A DNA stretch of 64,000 nt from Aliikangiella marina. Lineage in GTDB: Bacteria; Pseudomonadota; Gammaproteobacteria; Enterobacterales; Kangiellaceae. This document shows, one piece after another, positions 1 to 8,312 of this stretch (the stretch's first letter is position 1; each line of letters starts with the position of its first letter). The position numbers and the translations under genes are program-made. The notes under the pieces are model-generated. The model was not told the origin of the DNA and did not search any database. It saw only the letters and a list, made by a program, of their open reading frames with translations. The stretch spans positions 558,001-622,000 of the forward strand of contig NZ_VIKR01000002.1 of NCBI RefSeq assembly GCF_007004765.1. The letters are read 5' to 3'.

Positions 1-1563
1 GTGAGATTAGCTGGTCCTCAAGCATGGGGTGGAAGTTTAGCGCCTGTTCCGGCATTCCAAGGTGTACCTGGTTTTGCGCCTAACACGGCACAAGATGGCT
101 TCGTCAATGCACCAGAATTTGACGAGTCACTTGATACACTCCGATTAGAGCTTCAAGGCGATATTGAGTGGGGCATTTTCAACAGTTATCAAGTCGGCTT
201 GAATTACTCGGACCGCCAAAAAACCAAAATTAATGAGGGTGCATACCTAACTGCGCCAACATGGCCAAACGATGGACCTATTCCAAGCCAATACTTACTT
301 GGTACCACTGATTTGAGTGTGTTTGGTTTAGGAAGCATTGTCGCATACGATAGTTTATCGCTCTATAACAGTGGCTTCTATACCGAAACAGCAGCTTCAG
401 GACTAGAGAATGGACGCTTGGGTGATACTTACTCAATTAGCGAAGAGTTAATTACATTATTTGCTCAGTTGAACATCGATACTGATTGGGGCGACGTGCC
501 AGTTCGCGGTAACTTAGGTATTCAGTTTGTCGATGCAGATCAAAGTGCGCAAGGTTTTGATACAGTAACCGGGCCTGACTTGTTTACTCAAGCTACACCA
601 ACTTCTGGTGGCGCGAGTTACAGTGACGTGCTTCCAAGCCTTAATCTTAGCTTTGAAATTCAAGATGACCAATTCATTCGTACCGCCTTTGCGACAGTAT
701 TAAGTCGTCCGCGAATGGATGATATGCGACCCAACAACCAAGTAGGTTTCCAGTTCAACGACAACAACATACTTGATCCTCAAGTCGGTCCTTGGAGCGG
801 AAGTGCTGGTAACGCCGAGCTCAAACCTCTTGAAGCCGATCAGTTTGACTTAGGTTATGAGAACTACTTTGCAGATGATGGTTATTTCGCGTTCAACTTT
901 TTCTACAAAGATTTGAAAAACTGGCATCGCTCAGGTGCATTCATTGCGGATTTCACACCATTCTATATTCCGGGGTATCATCAAACTTCAGATAATACGA
1001 ATCCACCTAACCAACCTCCAGCCACTTTCCAGGGTGTTGTTACATTCCGTGAAGATGGTTTAACTGGAAGTATTACTGGTCAGGAATTCCAAGCGAGCAT
1101 TCCTTTCGGAACTTTCAGTGATGTGATGGACGGATTTGGAATTGTAGTCAGTGCAACTTTCCTTGAAGGTGACTTTGACGCGGACCAAGACGGAAATGGT
1201 GAAAACGATCCAATTCCTGGATTGTCTAAAGAAAACTACTCATTCACAGCCTACTACGAAAACTCAGGATGGGAATTCCGAGTTTCAGGTACCAAACGCA
1301 AAGATTTCCAAACAGAAACACGAGGGATCAGTTTATCGCTCGTTCCACAGGAAGATCTCGGTGCTGAATTGTGGGATGCTCAGATTGGATACAACTTCGA
1401 CGAGTCTGGTATTGAGGCGCTTAAAGGTTTAAGGATTACCCTTCAGGGACAAAACTTAACTGACGAAGAAACTATCAAGATTGATGGCGACCCGCGCCAG
1501 ATTACTGAGTTCCAATCTTATGGCGCTAACTACTTGCTTGGATTTAACTACGAATTCCAATAA
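1..1563 (+). CDS. TonB-dependent receptor, C-terminal part (5' end outside window)
   Basis: The reading frame is open from base 1, so the signal peptide and plug lie upstream; the GTG at base 1 is not taken as a start. The 520 visible residues look like the beta-barrel of an outer-membrane TonB-dependent receptor: alternating aromatic strands, acidic loops, the segment DVLPSLNLSFEIQDDQ followed by an arginine-rich strand (ATVLSRPRMDD), and a final TDEE...YLLGFNYEFQ strand. The same DTLPQLNLNFKITDDSQ and RVMSRPD pattern occurs in the receptor starting at 5292, so both belong to the same TIGR01782-like, carbohydrate-associated type. It is followed by a rho-independent terminator and then by two halogenase genes. 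Substrate unknown; a glycan is inferred only from context. Confidence 0.9.
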   Translation: MRLAGPQAWGGSLAPVPAFQGVPGFAPNTAQDGFVNAPEFDESLDTLRLELQGDIEWGIFNSYQVGLNYSDRQKTKINEGAYLTAPTWPNDGPIPSQYLLGTTDLSVFGLGSIVAYDSLSLYNSGFYTETAASGLENGRLGDTYSISEELITLFAQLNIDTDWGDVPVRGNLGIQFVDADQSAQGFDTVTGPDLFTQATPTSGGASYSDVLPSLNLSFEIQDDQFIRTAFATVLSRPRMDDMRPNNQVGFQFNDNNILDPQVGPWSGSAGNAELKPLEADQFDLGYENYFADDGYFAFNFFYKDLKNWHRSGAFIADFTPFYIPGYHQTSDNTNPPNQPPATFQGVVTFREDGLTGSITGQEFQASIPFGTFSDVMDGFGIVVSATFLEGDFDADQDGNGENDPIPGLSKENYSFTAYYENSGWEFRVSGTKRKDFQTETRGISLSLVPQEDLGAELWDAQIGYNFDESGIEALKGLRITLQGQNLTDEETIKIDGDPRQITEFQSYGANYLLGFNYEFQ

Positions 1564-1592
1564 GAGTTAGTTGAGTAACTAGGTAGTACAAA

Positions 1593-1617
1593 CCCACCCA
1601 CTCGGGTGGGTTTTTTG
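1593..1617 (+). terminator. Rho-independent terminator after first TonB receptor
   Basis: CCCACCC (1593-1599) pairs with GGGTGGG (1604-1610) across a 4-nt loop and is followed directly by six T. It lies 30 bp after the receptor stop codon, separating that transcript from the halogenase genes. Confidence 0.9.
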
Positions 1618-1669
1618 TGTCTAACTAATGAGATTTTATTGATTTAACTGGTGATCGTTCTTTTTAAAA

Positions 1670-1678
1670 TGGTATAAC
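1670..1678 (+). promoter_or_regulatory. Possible extended -10 promoter of halogenase pair
   Basis: TGGTATAAC matches an extended -10 element (TGnTATAAT) with one mismatch, about 85 bp before the first halogenase start and downstream of the terminator. No convincing -35 box is visible. Inferred from pattern only. Confidence 0.35.
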
Positions 1679-1764
1679 TAACTGCAAAGAAAATTACTAT
1701 CAAAACAGCTAAAAGACAGACTAAAAACAAACCGATAAATCAGTCCAACAATGAGTGTTATTCA

Positions 1765-3258
1765 ATGACAAAAAGCTTAATAAAAAATGTCGTCATTCTT
1801 GGTGGCGGAACTGCAGGGTGGATGTCTGCAGTTTTAATCAAGAAAGTCATGGGAAGTGTGGTAAATGTCGAACTCGTTGAGTCAGAAGCGATTGGCACCA
1901 TTGGTGTAGGCGAAGCGACTATTCCACCCATCCAATTATTTAATAGTGTACTCGGTTTAAACGAAGCTGAATTTTTGCGAGAAACAAAAGCCACGATCAA
2001 ATTAGCAATTAAGTTTGATAATTGGAAAGAGCTTAATCACAGTTACTATCACACATTCGGCGCTGCTGGAAAAAGCTTGGCCTTTTGTCACTTTCACCAC
2101 CTTTTGCAACGTGCACAAAACTTAGGCCATCAATCTCACTTATGGGAATATGACTTAAATTATTTATGTTGTGAAGCAGAGAAATTCGCCAAAATTAATA
2201 CTCAAGACCCAATATTGGAGATGGGCTATGCCTATCATTTTGATGCCAGTTTGTATGCTGCTTATCTGCGAAAGTTAAGTGAGCAAATGGGCGTCAAACG
2301 AACCGAAGGGATGGTGAATGATGTCAAGCAACACAAAGAATCCGGTTTTATCGAATCGCTTATTTTAAAGGATGGTCAAGAGATTCAAGGTGATTTGTTC
2401 ATCGATTGTTCTGGGATGGCTGGTCTATTAACCGAGAAGAAACTGAATACTGGTTATGAAGACTGGAGCCATTGGTTAAGGTGTGATCGCGCGGTTGCTA
2501 TGCCTTCCGAGCGTTTTGAAAACACCTTACCCTATACTCGCTCGATAGCTCATACTGCGGGATGGCAATGGCGGATTCCCTTACAGCATCGAAATGGGAA
2601 TGGTTTAGTATATTCGAGTCACCATTACTCTGAAGATGAAGCGGTGAATATATTAACCGATAACTTAGAAAGCCCTTCGTTAGGGGATCCAAACTTCATT
2701 CGATTCAGGACTGGTCGCAGAAGAAAACAGTGGAATAAAAATGTTATTGCGGTCGGCTTATCTAGCGGTTTTCTTGAGCCGCTAGAGTCAACAAGTATTC
2801 ATCTTATACAATCGGCAATAGTTCGACTTTTACATAACTTCCCACATCAAGGTATCGATGAATCACAAGTTGCAGAATACAACAAGCAATCAAAAATAGA
2901 ATACGAACAAATCAGAGACTTTATTATTCTGCATTATCATGTGAATGAAAGAACCGATTCTCAGTTTTGGATTGATGTTCGTCACATGGATATTCCTGCA
3001 AGTCTCAAACATAAAATTAAAATATTTAAAGAGAACGGACAGTTGTTCAGGGAACAAGAAGATCTATTTGCCGAGAGTTCTTGGCTGCAGGTGATGATGG
3101 GACAAGGTATTCAACCAAGAGACTATCACCCATTAGCGGACGGTGTTCCGCAGGACAAACTGTTTAATATGCTCGATCAAATTAAGGCCATAAAGCAAGA
3201 ACCGTTAGCAAAGCTACCGACACATGATGAGTTTTTGAATAAGCTTTGTAATACTTAA
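1765..3258 (+). CDS. Flavin-dependent tryptophan-halogenase family protein (first copy)
   Basis: 497 residues of the PF04820 family: enzymes that use reduced FAD, oxygen and halide to form HOCl/HOBr and halogenate an aromatic substrate. The FAD-binding GGGTAGWM lies at residues 13-20. The halogenase signature WxWxIP is present as WQWRIP (267-272). A lysine sits at residue 79 in an ATIKLAIKF context matching the catalytic Lys79 of PrnA, and GFLEPLESTS carries the conserved Glu/Ser region. No signal peptide, so cytosolic. A similar gene follows 30 bp later. Such genes are often found beside TonB receptors in carbohydrate loci of marine and xanthomonad bacteria, with substrate unknown. A flavin reductase partner is not encoded nearby. 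Confidence 0.9.
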   Translation: MTKSLIKNVVILGGGTAGWMSAVLIKKVMGSVVNVELVESEAIGTIGVGEATIPPIQLFNSVLGLNEAEFLRETKATIKLAIKFDNWKELNHSYYHTFGAAGKSLAFCHFHHLLQRAQNLGHQSHLWEYDLNYLCCEAEKFAKINTQDPILEMGYAYHFDASLYAAYLRKLSEQMGVKRTEGMVNDVKQHKESGFIESLILKDGQEIQGDLFIDCSGMAGLLTEKKLNTGYEDWSHWLRCDRAVAMPSERFENTLPYTRSIAHTAGWQWRIPLQHRNGNGLVYSSHHYSEDEAVNILTDNLESPSLGDPNFIRFRTGRRRKQWNKNVIAVGLSSGFLEPLESTSIHLIQSAIVRLLHNFPHQGIDESQVAEYNKQSKIEYEQIRDFIILHYHVNERTDSQFWIDVRHMDIPASLKHKIKIFKENGQLFREQEDLFAESSWLQVMMGQGIQPRDYHPLADGVPQDKLFNMLDQIKAIKQEPLAKLPTHDEFLNKLCNT

Positions 3259-3288
3259 AAATGAGCAACGATTAAAAGAAGCATAATA

Positions 3289-4776
3289 ATGAGTCAAAAA
3301 CACATTCTGATTTTAGGCGGTGGAACTGCAGGCTGGATGGCTGCTAATCTTTTCGCGAAGAAATGGCCAACTGAAAAAGCAAAAATAACATTAGTCGAAT
3401 CACCCGATGTAGACATTATTGGTGTAGGAGAAGGGTCGACACCCTCGTTAAAGCATTTTTTTGAATCAATTGATGTTCAAGAAAAAGACTGGATGCCAAA
3501 ATGTAATGCCACCTATAAAGTGAATATTCGTTTTGATGATTGGAGTCCCAAGTCTGGAGTGACTTCTTATCGGCATCCCTTTACTTCTCAAGTTGACGTG
3601 TTTACCGCTCGGGCTTTTATGGTGAATACTCGTACTCGACGTCTGGGTTTAGATACCCATGTCAATCCGGAAAGCTTTTTATTGAATGGCCAACTAGCCA
3701 AAACGGGCAAGGGGCCACTAACGCCTGCTAATTTTCCTTTTATCACCGAGTATGGCTACCACTTCGACTCTCATTTGTTGGGCAAATATTTATCTGATTT
3801 AGCCGTCTCTCGAGGGGTTAATTATCAACAGGCTCATATCGAAGAAGTTGTTTTAAATGAGCATGGCGACATCGAGTGTTTAAGGACTCGCGAAAACTCT
3901 GCTATCAATGCGGACTTTTTTATTGACTGTACAGGGTTTGTCAGCTTACTGATGCAAAAGACACTTAAAGTGCCATTTAAAGCGTTTAAAGAAAATTTGT
4001 TTAATGATTCAGCGGTTGTTATGCCAACAAAAATAGACGCAGAAATTCCTGTTGAAACCGTTTCTACGGCACTTTCTGCGGGATGGTGTTGGAAAATTCC
4101 ATTAACGAATCGATACGGTAATGGTTATGTATACAGCGCTGATTTTATTTCTCGGGATGAAGCGGAAAATGAGTTTAGGCAGCACTTGGGTATGCTTAAT
4201 TCCGATGAAGATGTTCGTCACTTGAAAATGAGAGTCGGACAATTAGAAAAACATTGGAGTAAAAATTGTATGGCGATTGGTTTGTCGCAAGGTTTTATTG
4301 AACCTCTCGAAGCAACCGCTTTACATTTAGTTCAGATCGCCATTGACACTTTTGCCAACTATTACGAAAAGGGACAGTTTTCTAATCAGTATCAGTCTAA
4401 CTTTAATCATGAAATTTCTAATCGTTTCGAAAAAGTGAGAGATTATATTGTTGCTCACTATAAAATGAATACGCGTGATGACAGTGATTATTGGATCGCT
4501 AATCGAGAAAATAAACACCTCTCCGATTCGCTAATGCGGATTTTAAATGTCTGGTTTAAAGGCGAAGACCTTCATGCTGAAATTGAACGACAACAACTCG
4601 ACTCGCATTTTGATGCGGTATCTTGGCATTGCTTGTTAGCAGGTTATGGTGCCTTTCCCAAACTTGTTGCCCAACAGCCTGGGCAAGGTGATCTGTATCA
4701 AGAACAAAATATCGAGAAGTTTATTGAAGGGTGTAGTCTTAATTATAAATCACATGCGGAATGTTTATATCAGTAA
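3289..4776 (+). CDS. Flavin-dependent tryptophan-halogenase family protein (second copy)
   Basis: 495 residues, clearly related to the preceding gene but diverged. GGGTAGWM at residues 10-17 binds FAD; WCWKIP at 266-271 is the WxWxIP halogenase signature; Lys77 in ATYKVNIRF occupies the position of PrnA Lys79; GFIEPLEATALH matches the conserved Glu region. All residues expected for halogenation chemistry are therefore present. It starts 30 bp after the first copy and is probably co-transcribed. Cytosolic. The duplication may reflect heteromeric function or different substrates; the true substrate cannot be read from sequence. Confidence 0.9.
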   Translation: MSQKHILILGGGTAGWMAANLFAKKWPTEKAKITLVESPDVDIIGVGEGSTPSLKHFFESIDVQEKDWMPKCNATYKVNIRFDDWSPKSGVTSYRHPFTSQVDVFTARAFMVNTRTRRLGLDTHVNPESFLLNGQLAKTGKGPLTPANFPFITEYGYHFDSHLLGKYLSDLAVSRGVNYQQAHIEEVVLNEHGDIECLRTRENSAINADFFIDCTGFVSLLMQKTLKVPFKAFKENLFNDSAVVMPTKIDAEIPVETVSTALSAGWCWKIPLTNRYGNGYVYSADFISRDEAENEFRQHLGMLNSDEDVRHLKMRVGQLEKHWSKNCMAIGLSQGFIEPLEATALHLVQIAIDTFANYYEKGQFSNQYQSNFNHEISNRFEKVRDYIVAHYKMNTRDDSDYWIANRENKHLSDSLMRILNVWFKGEDLHAEIERQQLDSHFDAVSWHCLLAGYGAFPKLVAQQPGQGDLYQEQNIEKFIEGCSLNYKSHAECLYQ

Positions 4777-4811
4777 AGCCTAATTAAACCAACAAAACGA
4801 CATCAAAAAGA

Positions 4812-4918
4812 ACTATCATCCGACTGAAACCTATCACTCAGGTAACGCCTGTCACCCAAGTAAAGCCGATCACATAAGTAAAACCAGTCAGCCAATACAA
4901 TCATGCACTCAAATAACA
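4812..4918. repeat. Degenerate 18-bp tandem repeat array
   Basis: Four units start at 4830, 4848, 4866 and 4884, exactly 18 bp apart, of the form CCTATCACTCAGGTAACG, CCTGTCACCCAAGTAAAG, CCGATCACATAAGTAAAA, CCAGTCAGCCAATACAAT. A weaker copy precedes (4812) and another, shifted by one base, follows (4902). No open frame runs through it and no spacer structure typical of CRISPR exists. Confidence 0.75.
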
Positions 4919-5050
4919 CCGGTTATATCGAACAATTATTCGAGATTTAATTCGGCATTCGTATTTTTGTTGCTGTTTCATAGCATGGAACATTACGCGC
5001 CATAATCAACTTGCTTAATGAGGTCTGTCCACTCAATTTAATGCTGTGTG

Positions 5051-5064
5051 TTGCATACGTATGA
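5051..5064. promoter_or_regulatory. Putative LacI-family operator, TACGTA type, site 1
   Basis: TTGCATACGTATGA is a near-perfect palindrome centred on CG (5058/5059), the usual geometry of LacI-family operators. The same core recurs at 5115, 12810, 30205 and 30237, always before starch or glycogen genes. The binding regulator is not proven; two LacI proteins are encoded in this window. Confidence 0.7.
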
Positions 5065-5082
5065 TTTTGATGGTTTGGCTTT

Positions 5083-5110
5083 TTGAAAGTCTGTAAATAG
5101 TGAATATTTG
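5083..5110 (+). promoter_or_regulatory. Possible promoter of the TonB receptor, between two operators
   Basis: TTGAAA (5083-5088) and TATTTG (5105-5110) are separated by 16 bp. The -10 match is weak. It lies exactly between the two palindromes centred at 5058 and 5122, which would suit repression by a dimer pair. Inference only. Confidence 0.35.
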
Positions 5111-5114
5111 TGAA

Positions 5115-5130
5115 TTGAATACGTATGCAA
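5115..5130. promoter_or_regulatory. Putative LacI-family operator, TACGTA type, site 2
   Basis: TTGAATACGTATGCAA differs at one position from a perfect 16-bp palindrome. Its centre (5122/5123) is 64 bp from that of site 1, about six helical turns, so both sites face the same side of the helix. Confidence 0.75.
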
Positions 5131-5291
5131 TCAGTTGTTCTGAGATTTTGATCCCCCGTATGATTAGTCGTTAGGACTATTACATATTCGTGTGTCTCTC
5201 AAGTTGTCCGTTTGTTTTACGGCTGAATAATAAAAATTTGCCGGTGAGCGAGTGAGAATAAAAACACAATAATCAACACGGGGGTAAATCT

Positions 5292-8200
5292 ATGGCGATT
5301 TTTAAGCCGAGCTTGTTAACGTTGGCTTTAACAACTGCCGGACTGACCATGGGCGGTATATCATTGCCGACTCATGCACAAGAAGCGCAGGCTCAAGAAC
5401 AAGCGCAATCTAATCTAGCCGAATCAAAACAAGCTGAACCAAAACAAGCCGATCCAACAGCGTCTCAACAAGATTCTGAAACGAGCACCTCAGTTTCAGC
5501 TGAAACTACGCAAACCAATGCCGCACAAGAAGATGAAGAAGGCAATAAAATGATCATCACGGGTTTTAGAGGCTCGTTGTTGAGATCCGTTGATGAAAAG
5601 CGAGTAGCTGACACAGTATCTGAACATTTATCAGCTGATGATTTGGGCGCATTACCCGATATTTCGATTGCTGATGCATTAACGCGTTTACCAGGAATCG
5701 CGGCAGTTAGAACTGGCGGGCAAGCGGCGGAAATCAACATTCGTGGTTTGTCGGGTGTCTTTGTACACACTACTTTGAACGGTCGTGAACAAGTGTCGAC
5801 AAGTGGAACCCGAAGTGTTGAATTTGACCAATATCCTTCGGAATTAATTTCTTCAGCCGCTATTTACAAGTCGCAAAAAGCTTCGTTAATTGAAGGCGGT
5901 GTTGCAGGCACGGTTGAGCTACGAACAGCTTCCCCGCTTAGTATGCGCAATCAGCATACGTTTAACGCAAGTGTGAGAGGAATGTTTAATGATCGCTCGG
6001 ATGAAGTCTATGACTCTAAATCTTCAGGTGATCGCTTCAGCTTTTCTTATCAAGGAAAGTTTGCCGATGATACCTTAGGTTTTTCCGTTGGTTACGCGCG
6101 GCTTTTCCAGCCCAACGTTGCTACTCAATTTATTGGGTTGGCGTATAACGCAACCCAAGATGTTGACGGTATCGCTAACGACACAGGCGGCCCGGACAAC
6201 TGCCCAGAGTGTGAATATATTAGCGAAGGATTCGAAATGCAACATCGTGGCGGTGAAGAAACCAGAAACGGCTATGTAGGCGTTATCGAGTGGGCGCCTA
6301 ATGATACTTTTCGATTAAAGGCTGATGCGTTTATTTCTGATTTTGATTCTGAAGCATTTGCTCGAGGTTTCCGGGTCAAGTTTGATGGAAGTACTGCGGA
6401 TATTTTAAATCCTGTTGTATTCAACAACGCGGTCATTGGTGGAACGATTAATCGCAACAATAATAATACCCGAGTTGAAATCGTCAATGATGACAATACG
6501 GATTATGATCGTGTTGAAAACTATGGGGTAAATGCCGAATGGATTTTAACGGATCAGTTTACATTAACCGGTGATATCTCCTATTCGACTGCGTCAAGTA
6601 ACTTCAGAAATGGCTTACTTTGGTCACTGGTTTCTGAAGATACTTCAGCCGATCCATTGGTGCTTGATGAGAACGTTTCAATTGCTTATCAGTTGAATGG
6701 ACTCAATCTACCCAATATTGGATTTAATCAAAATTTTACTGACTTAAATCGTGTTGCACTGAGTAAATATGGAATTTATCCATTTGAAAATGATGACACC
6801 TTAAAAGCGATTCGTTTTGATGGCAAATATGATTTGATTGACAACGACATATTTTCATCATTTGAATTCGGCATGCGTTATTCAGAGCGTCAGTATAGTG
6901 CTGACCGTTCAGTATTTGAGTACGGCCAAGACAATTTATTCTTAACGAGTGAGCCACCACTAAGGTTAACCAACGATATGGTCACGGTGGTTGATTGGAG
7001 TGGTGATTTTGCCTACTTCCCAAGCTATCTTGCTATCGACTATGACGCAGCTTTAAATGCTTGGTTCCCAAATGGTGTGCCTCAACCCGCGCAAACTTGG
7101 GGTGTTAATTCTCAAGGTGAAATTGATTACTCGACAAGTTGGTCGATTTTAGAAAGTGGCGATGTTTGGGAAGATGTTACCGCGGCATATTTTATGGCTA
7201 ACATTGATGCAGAGTGGGGTGATGTGCCTATTACCGGTAACTTTGGCGTCAGAGTTATTGAATCACAACAGTACGCAACTTTTATCGAAGATGTTGGTGG
7301 TAGCTTAGAACAAGGCGCGCAAAATATTACTGACGAAACCGGTCTTGTTAGTAGCCGTTATGCGTCTCGCGTTGTCGGCACGACTTATACTGATACACTT
7401 CCTCAGTTGAATCTTAACTTCAAGATCACAGATGACTCACAAATTCGATTTGCCGCTGCGCGAGTCATGTCAAGACCCGATATTAATCGACTCGCAGCAA
7501 ATGCGAGTAGTAACATTGCTGATGATGGTGAGTTCTCTGCTTCAAGTCGAAATAGTCCGTTCTTAATGCCATTTATGGCAGACCAATATGATATTTCTTA
7601 CGAACATTATTTCGACAAGTCTGATGGTGCATTTGTTGTTGCTTTATTCTACAAAGATATCAAATCTTTTGTACAAAACTTTGATTTGTTTGAATTTGAC
7701 TTCGCCGGAAATGGTTTTAATGTACCTACCTATGTTCCAGGAACTGAGCCCGGTAATGAAGATAGTTTACCGCCAGTACTGGTTACCAATGGGACATACT
7801 CTACTGCAGTTAATAATGCAGAAGGTGGTTACTTTAGAGGATTGGAATTATCTTACACCGAAATCTATTCAGGGTTACCGGGGATTTGGTCGGGACTCGG
7901 TGTCTCGGCGAGCTATGCCTATACTGATAGTTCAGTCAGTCTCATTACAGACTTAGCCGGAACCTCTTATGAGCAAACTTTTCCTGGCTTATCAGAACAT
8001 GTCTTAAACGCATCAGTGTTTTTAAATTATGATCAATTTGAAACACGAGTTGCAATTCGTAATCGAAGTGACTTTGTATCGGAACAAGTTGCAGTGAATA
8101 CTCAGCAAGCGTTTTTCGATTCAGAAACCGTAATCGATTACCAAGCTTCATACGACATTAATGACAACTCTCGAGTTGTTTTCCAAGTCAACAATCTAAC

Positions 8201-8300
8201 CGACCAACCTACCAAAAGTTATTTTGGTACGCAGGCGCAAACCGGAACCATCCAATATTTCGGTCGCCAATACTTTCTTGGTCTGAGTTATCAACTTTAA
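5292..8300 (+). CDS. TonB-dependent outer-membrane receptor, probable maltodextrin importer
   Basis: 1002 residues. A signal peptide ends near THAQ (about residue 29) and is followed by a Gln/Ala/Glu-rich linker of some 50 residues. A possible TonB box MIITG comes next, then the plug (ADALTRLPGIAAVR, AEINIRGLSG, GGVAGTVELRTASPL) and a long barrel ending LGLSYQL. Plug features match the TIGR01782 receptor type found in glycan loci of Alteromonadales, Xanthomonas and Caulobacter. The gene sits 12 bp before the pullulanase gene, so the two are probably one transcript. Two palindromic operators lie upstream. Maltodextrin as substrate is inferred from neighbours; the family is certain. Confidence 0.92.
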   Translation: MAIFKPSLLTLALTTAGLTMGGISLPTHAQEAQAQEQAQSNLAESKQAEPKQADPTASQQDSETSTSVSAETTQTNAAQEDEEGNKMIITGFRGSLLRSVDEKRVADTVSEHLSADDLGALPDISIADALTRLPGIAAVRTGGQAAEINIRGLSGVFVHTTLNGREQVSTSGTRSVEFDQYPSELISSAAIYKSQKASLIEGGVAGTVELRTASPLSMRNQHTFNASVRGMFNDRSDEVYDSKSSGDRFSFSYQGKFADDTLGFSVGYARLFQPNVATQFIGLAYNATQDVDGIANDTGGPDNCPECEYISEGFEMQHRGGEETRNGYVGVIEWAPNDTFRLKADAFISDFDSEAFARGFRVKFDGSTADILNPVVFNNAVIGGTINRNNNNTRVEIVNDDNTDYDRVENYGVNAEWILTDQFTLTGDISYSTASSNFRNGLLWSLVSEDTSADPLVLDENVSIAYQLNGLNLPNIGFNQNFTDLNRVALSKYGIYPFENDDTLKAIRFDGKYDLIDNDIFSSFEFGMRYSERQYSADRSVFEYGQDNLFLTSEPPLRLTNDMVTVVDWSGDFAYFPSYLAIDYDAALNAWFPNGVPQPAQTWGVNSQGEIDYSTSWSILESGDVWEDVTAAYFMANIDAEWGDVPITGNFGVRVIESQQYATFIEDVGGSLEQGAQNITDETGLVSSRYASRVVGTTYTDTLPQLNLNFKITDDSQIRFAAARVMSRPDINRLAANASSNIADDGEFSASSRNSPFLMPFMADQYDISYEHYFDKSDGAFVVALFYKDIKSFVQNFDLFEFDFAGNGFNVPTYVPGTEPGNEDSLPPVLVTNGTYSTAVNNAEGGYFRGLELSYTEIYSGLPGIWSGLGVSASYAYTDSSVSLITDLAGTSYEQTFPGLSEHVLNASVFLNYDQFETRVAIRNRSDFVSEQVAVNTQQAFFDSETVIDYQASYDINDNSRVVFQVNNLTDQPTKSYFGTQAQTGTIQYFGRQYFLGLSYQL

Positions 8301-8312
8301 GAGTGAGGTCGA

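Larger units (their letters stand above)
4777..5291. other. Intergenic regulatory region before the main TonB receptor
   Basis: 515 bp without a supported gene. The left part carries degenerate 18-bp tandem repeats (about 4812-4918). The right part carries two CG-centred palindromes (5051-5064 and 5115-5130) flanking a weak sigma70-like promoter. A ribosome-binding sequence CGGGGGT (about 5279-5285) precedes the ATG at 5292. Confidence 0.7.

Noticed and set aside
4812-4918. CRISPR array
   Set aside because: Units are contiguous, 18 bp, without spacers, and no cas genes exist in the window. The same holds for the 17-bp and 19-bp arrays.
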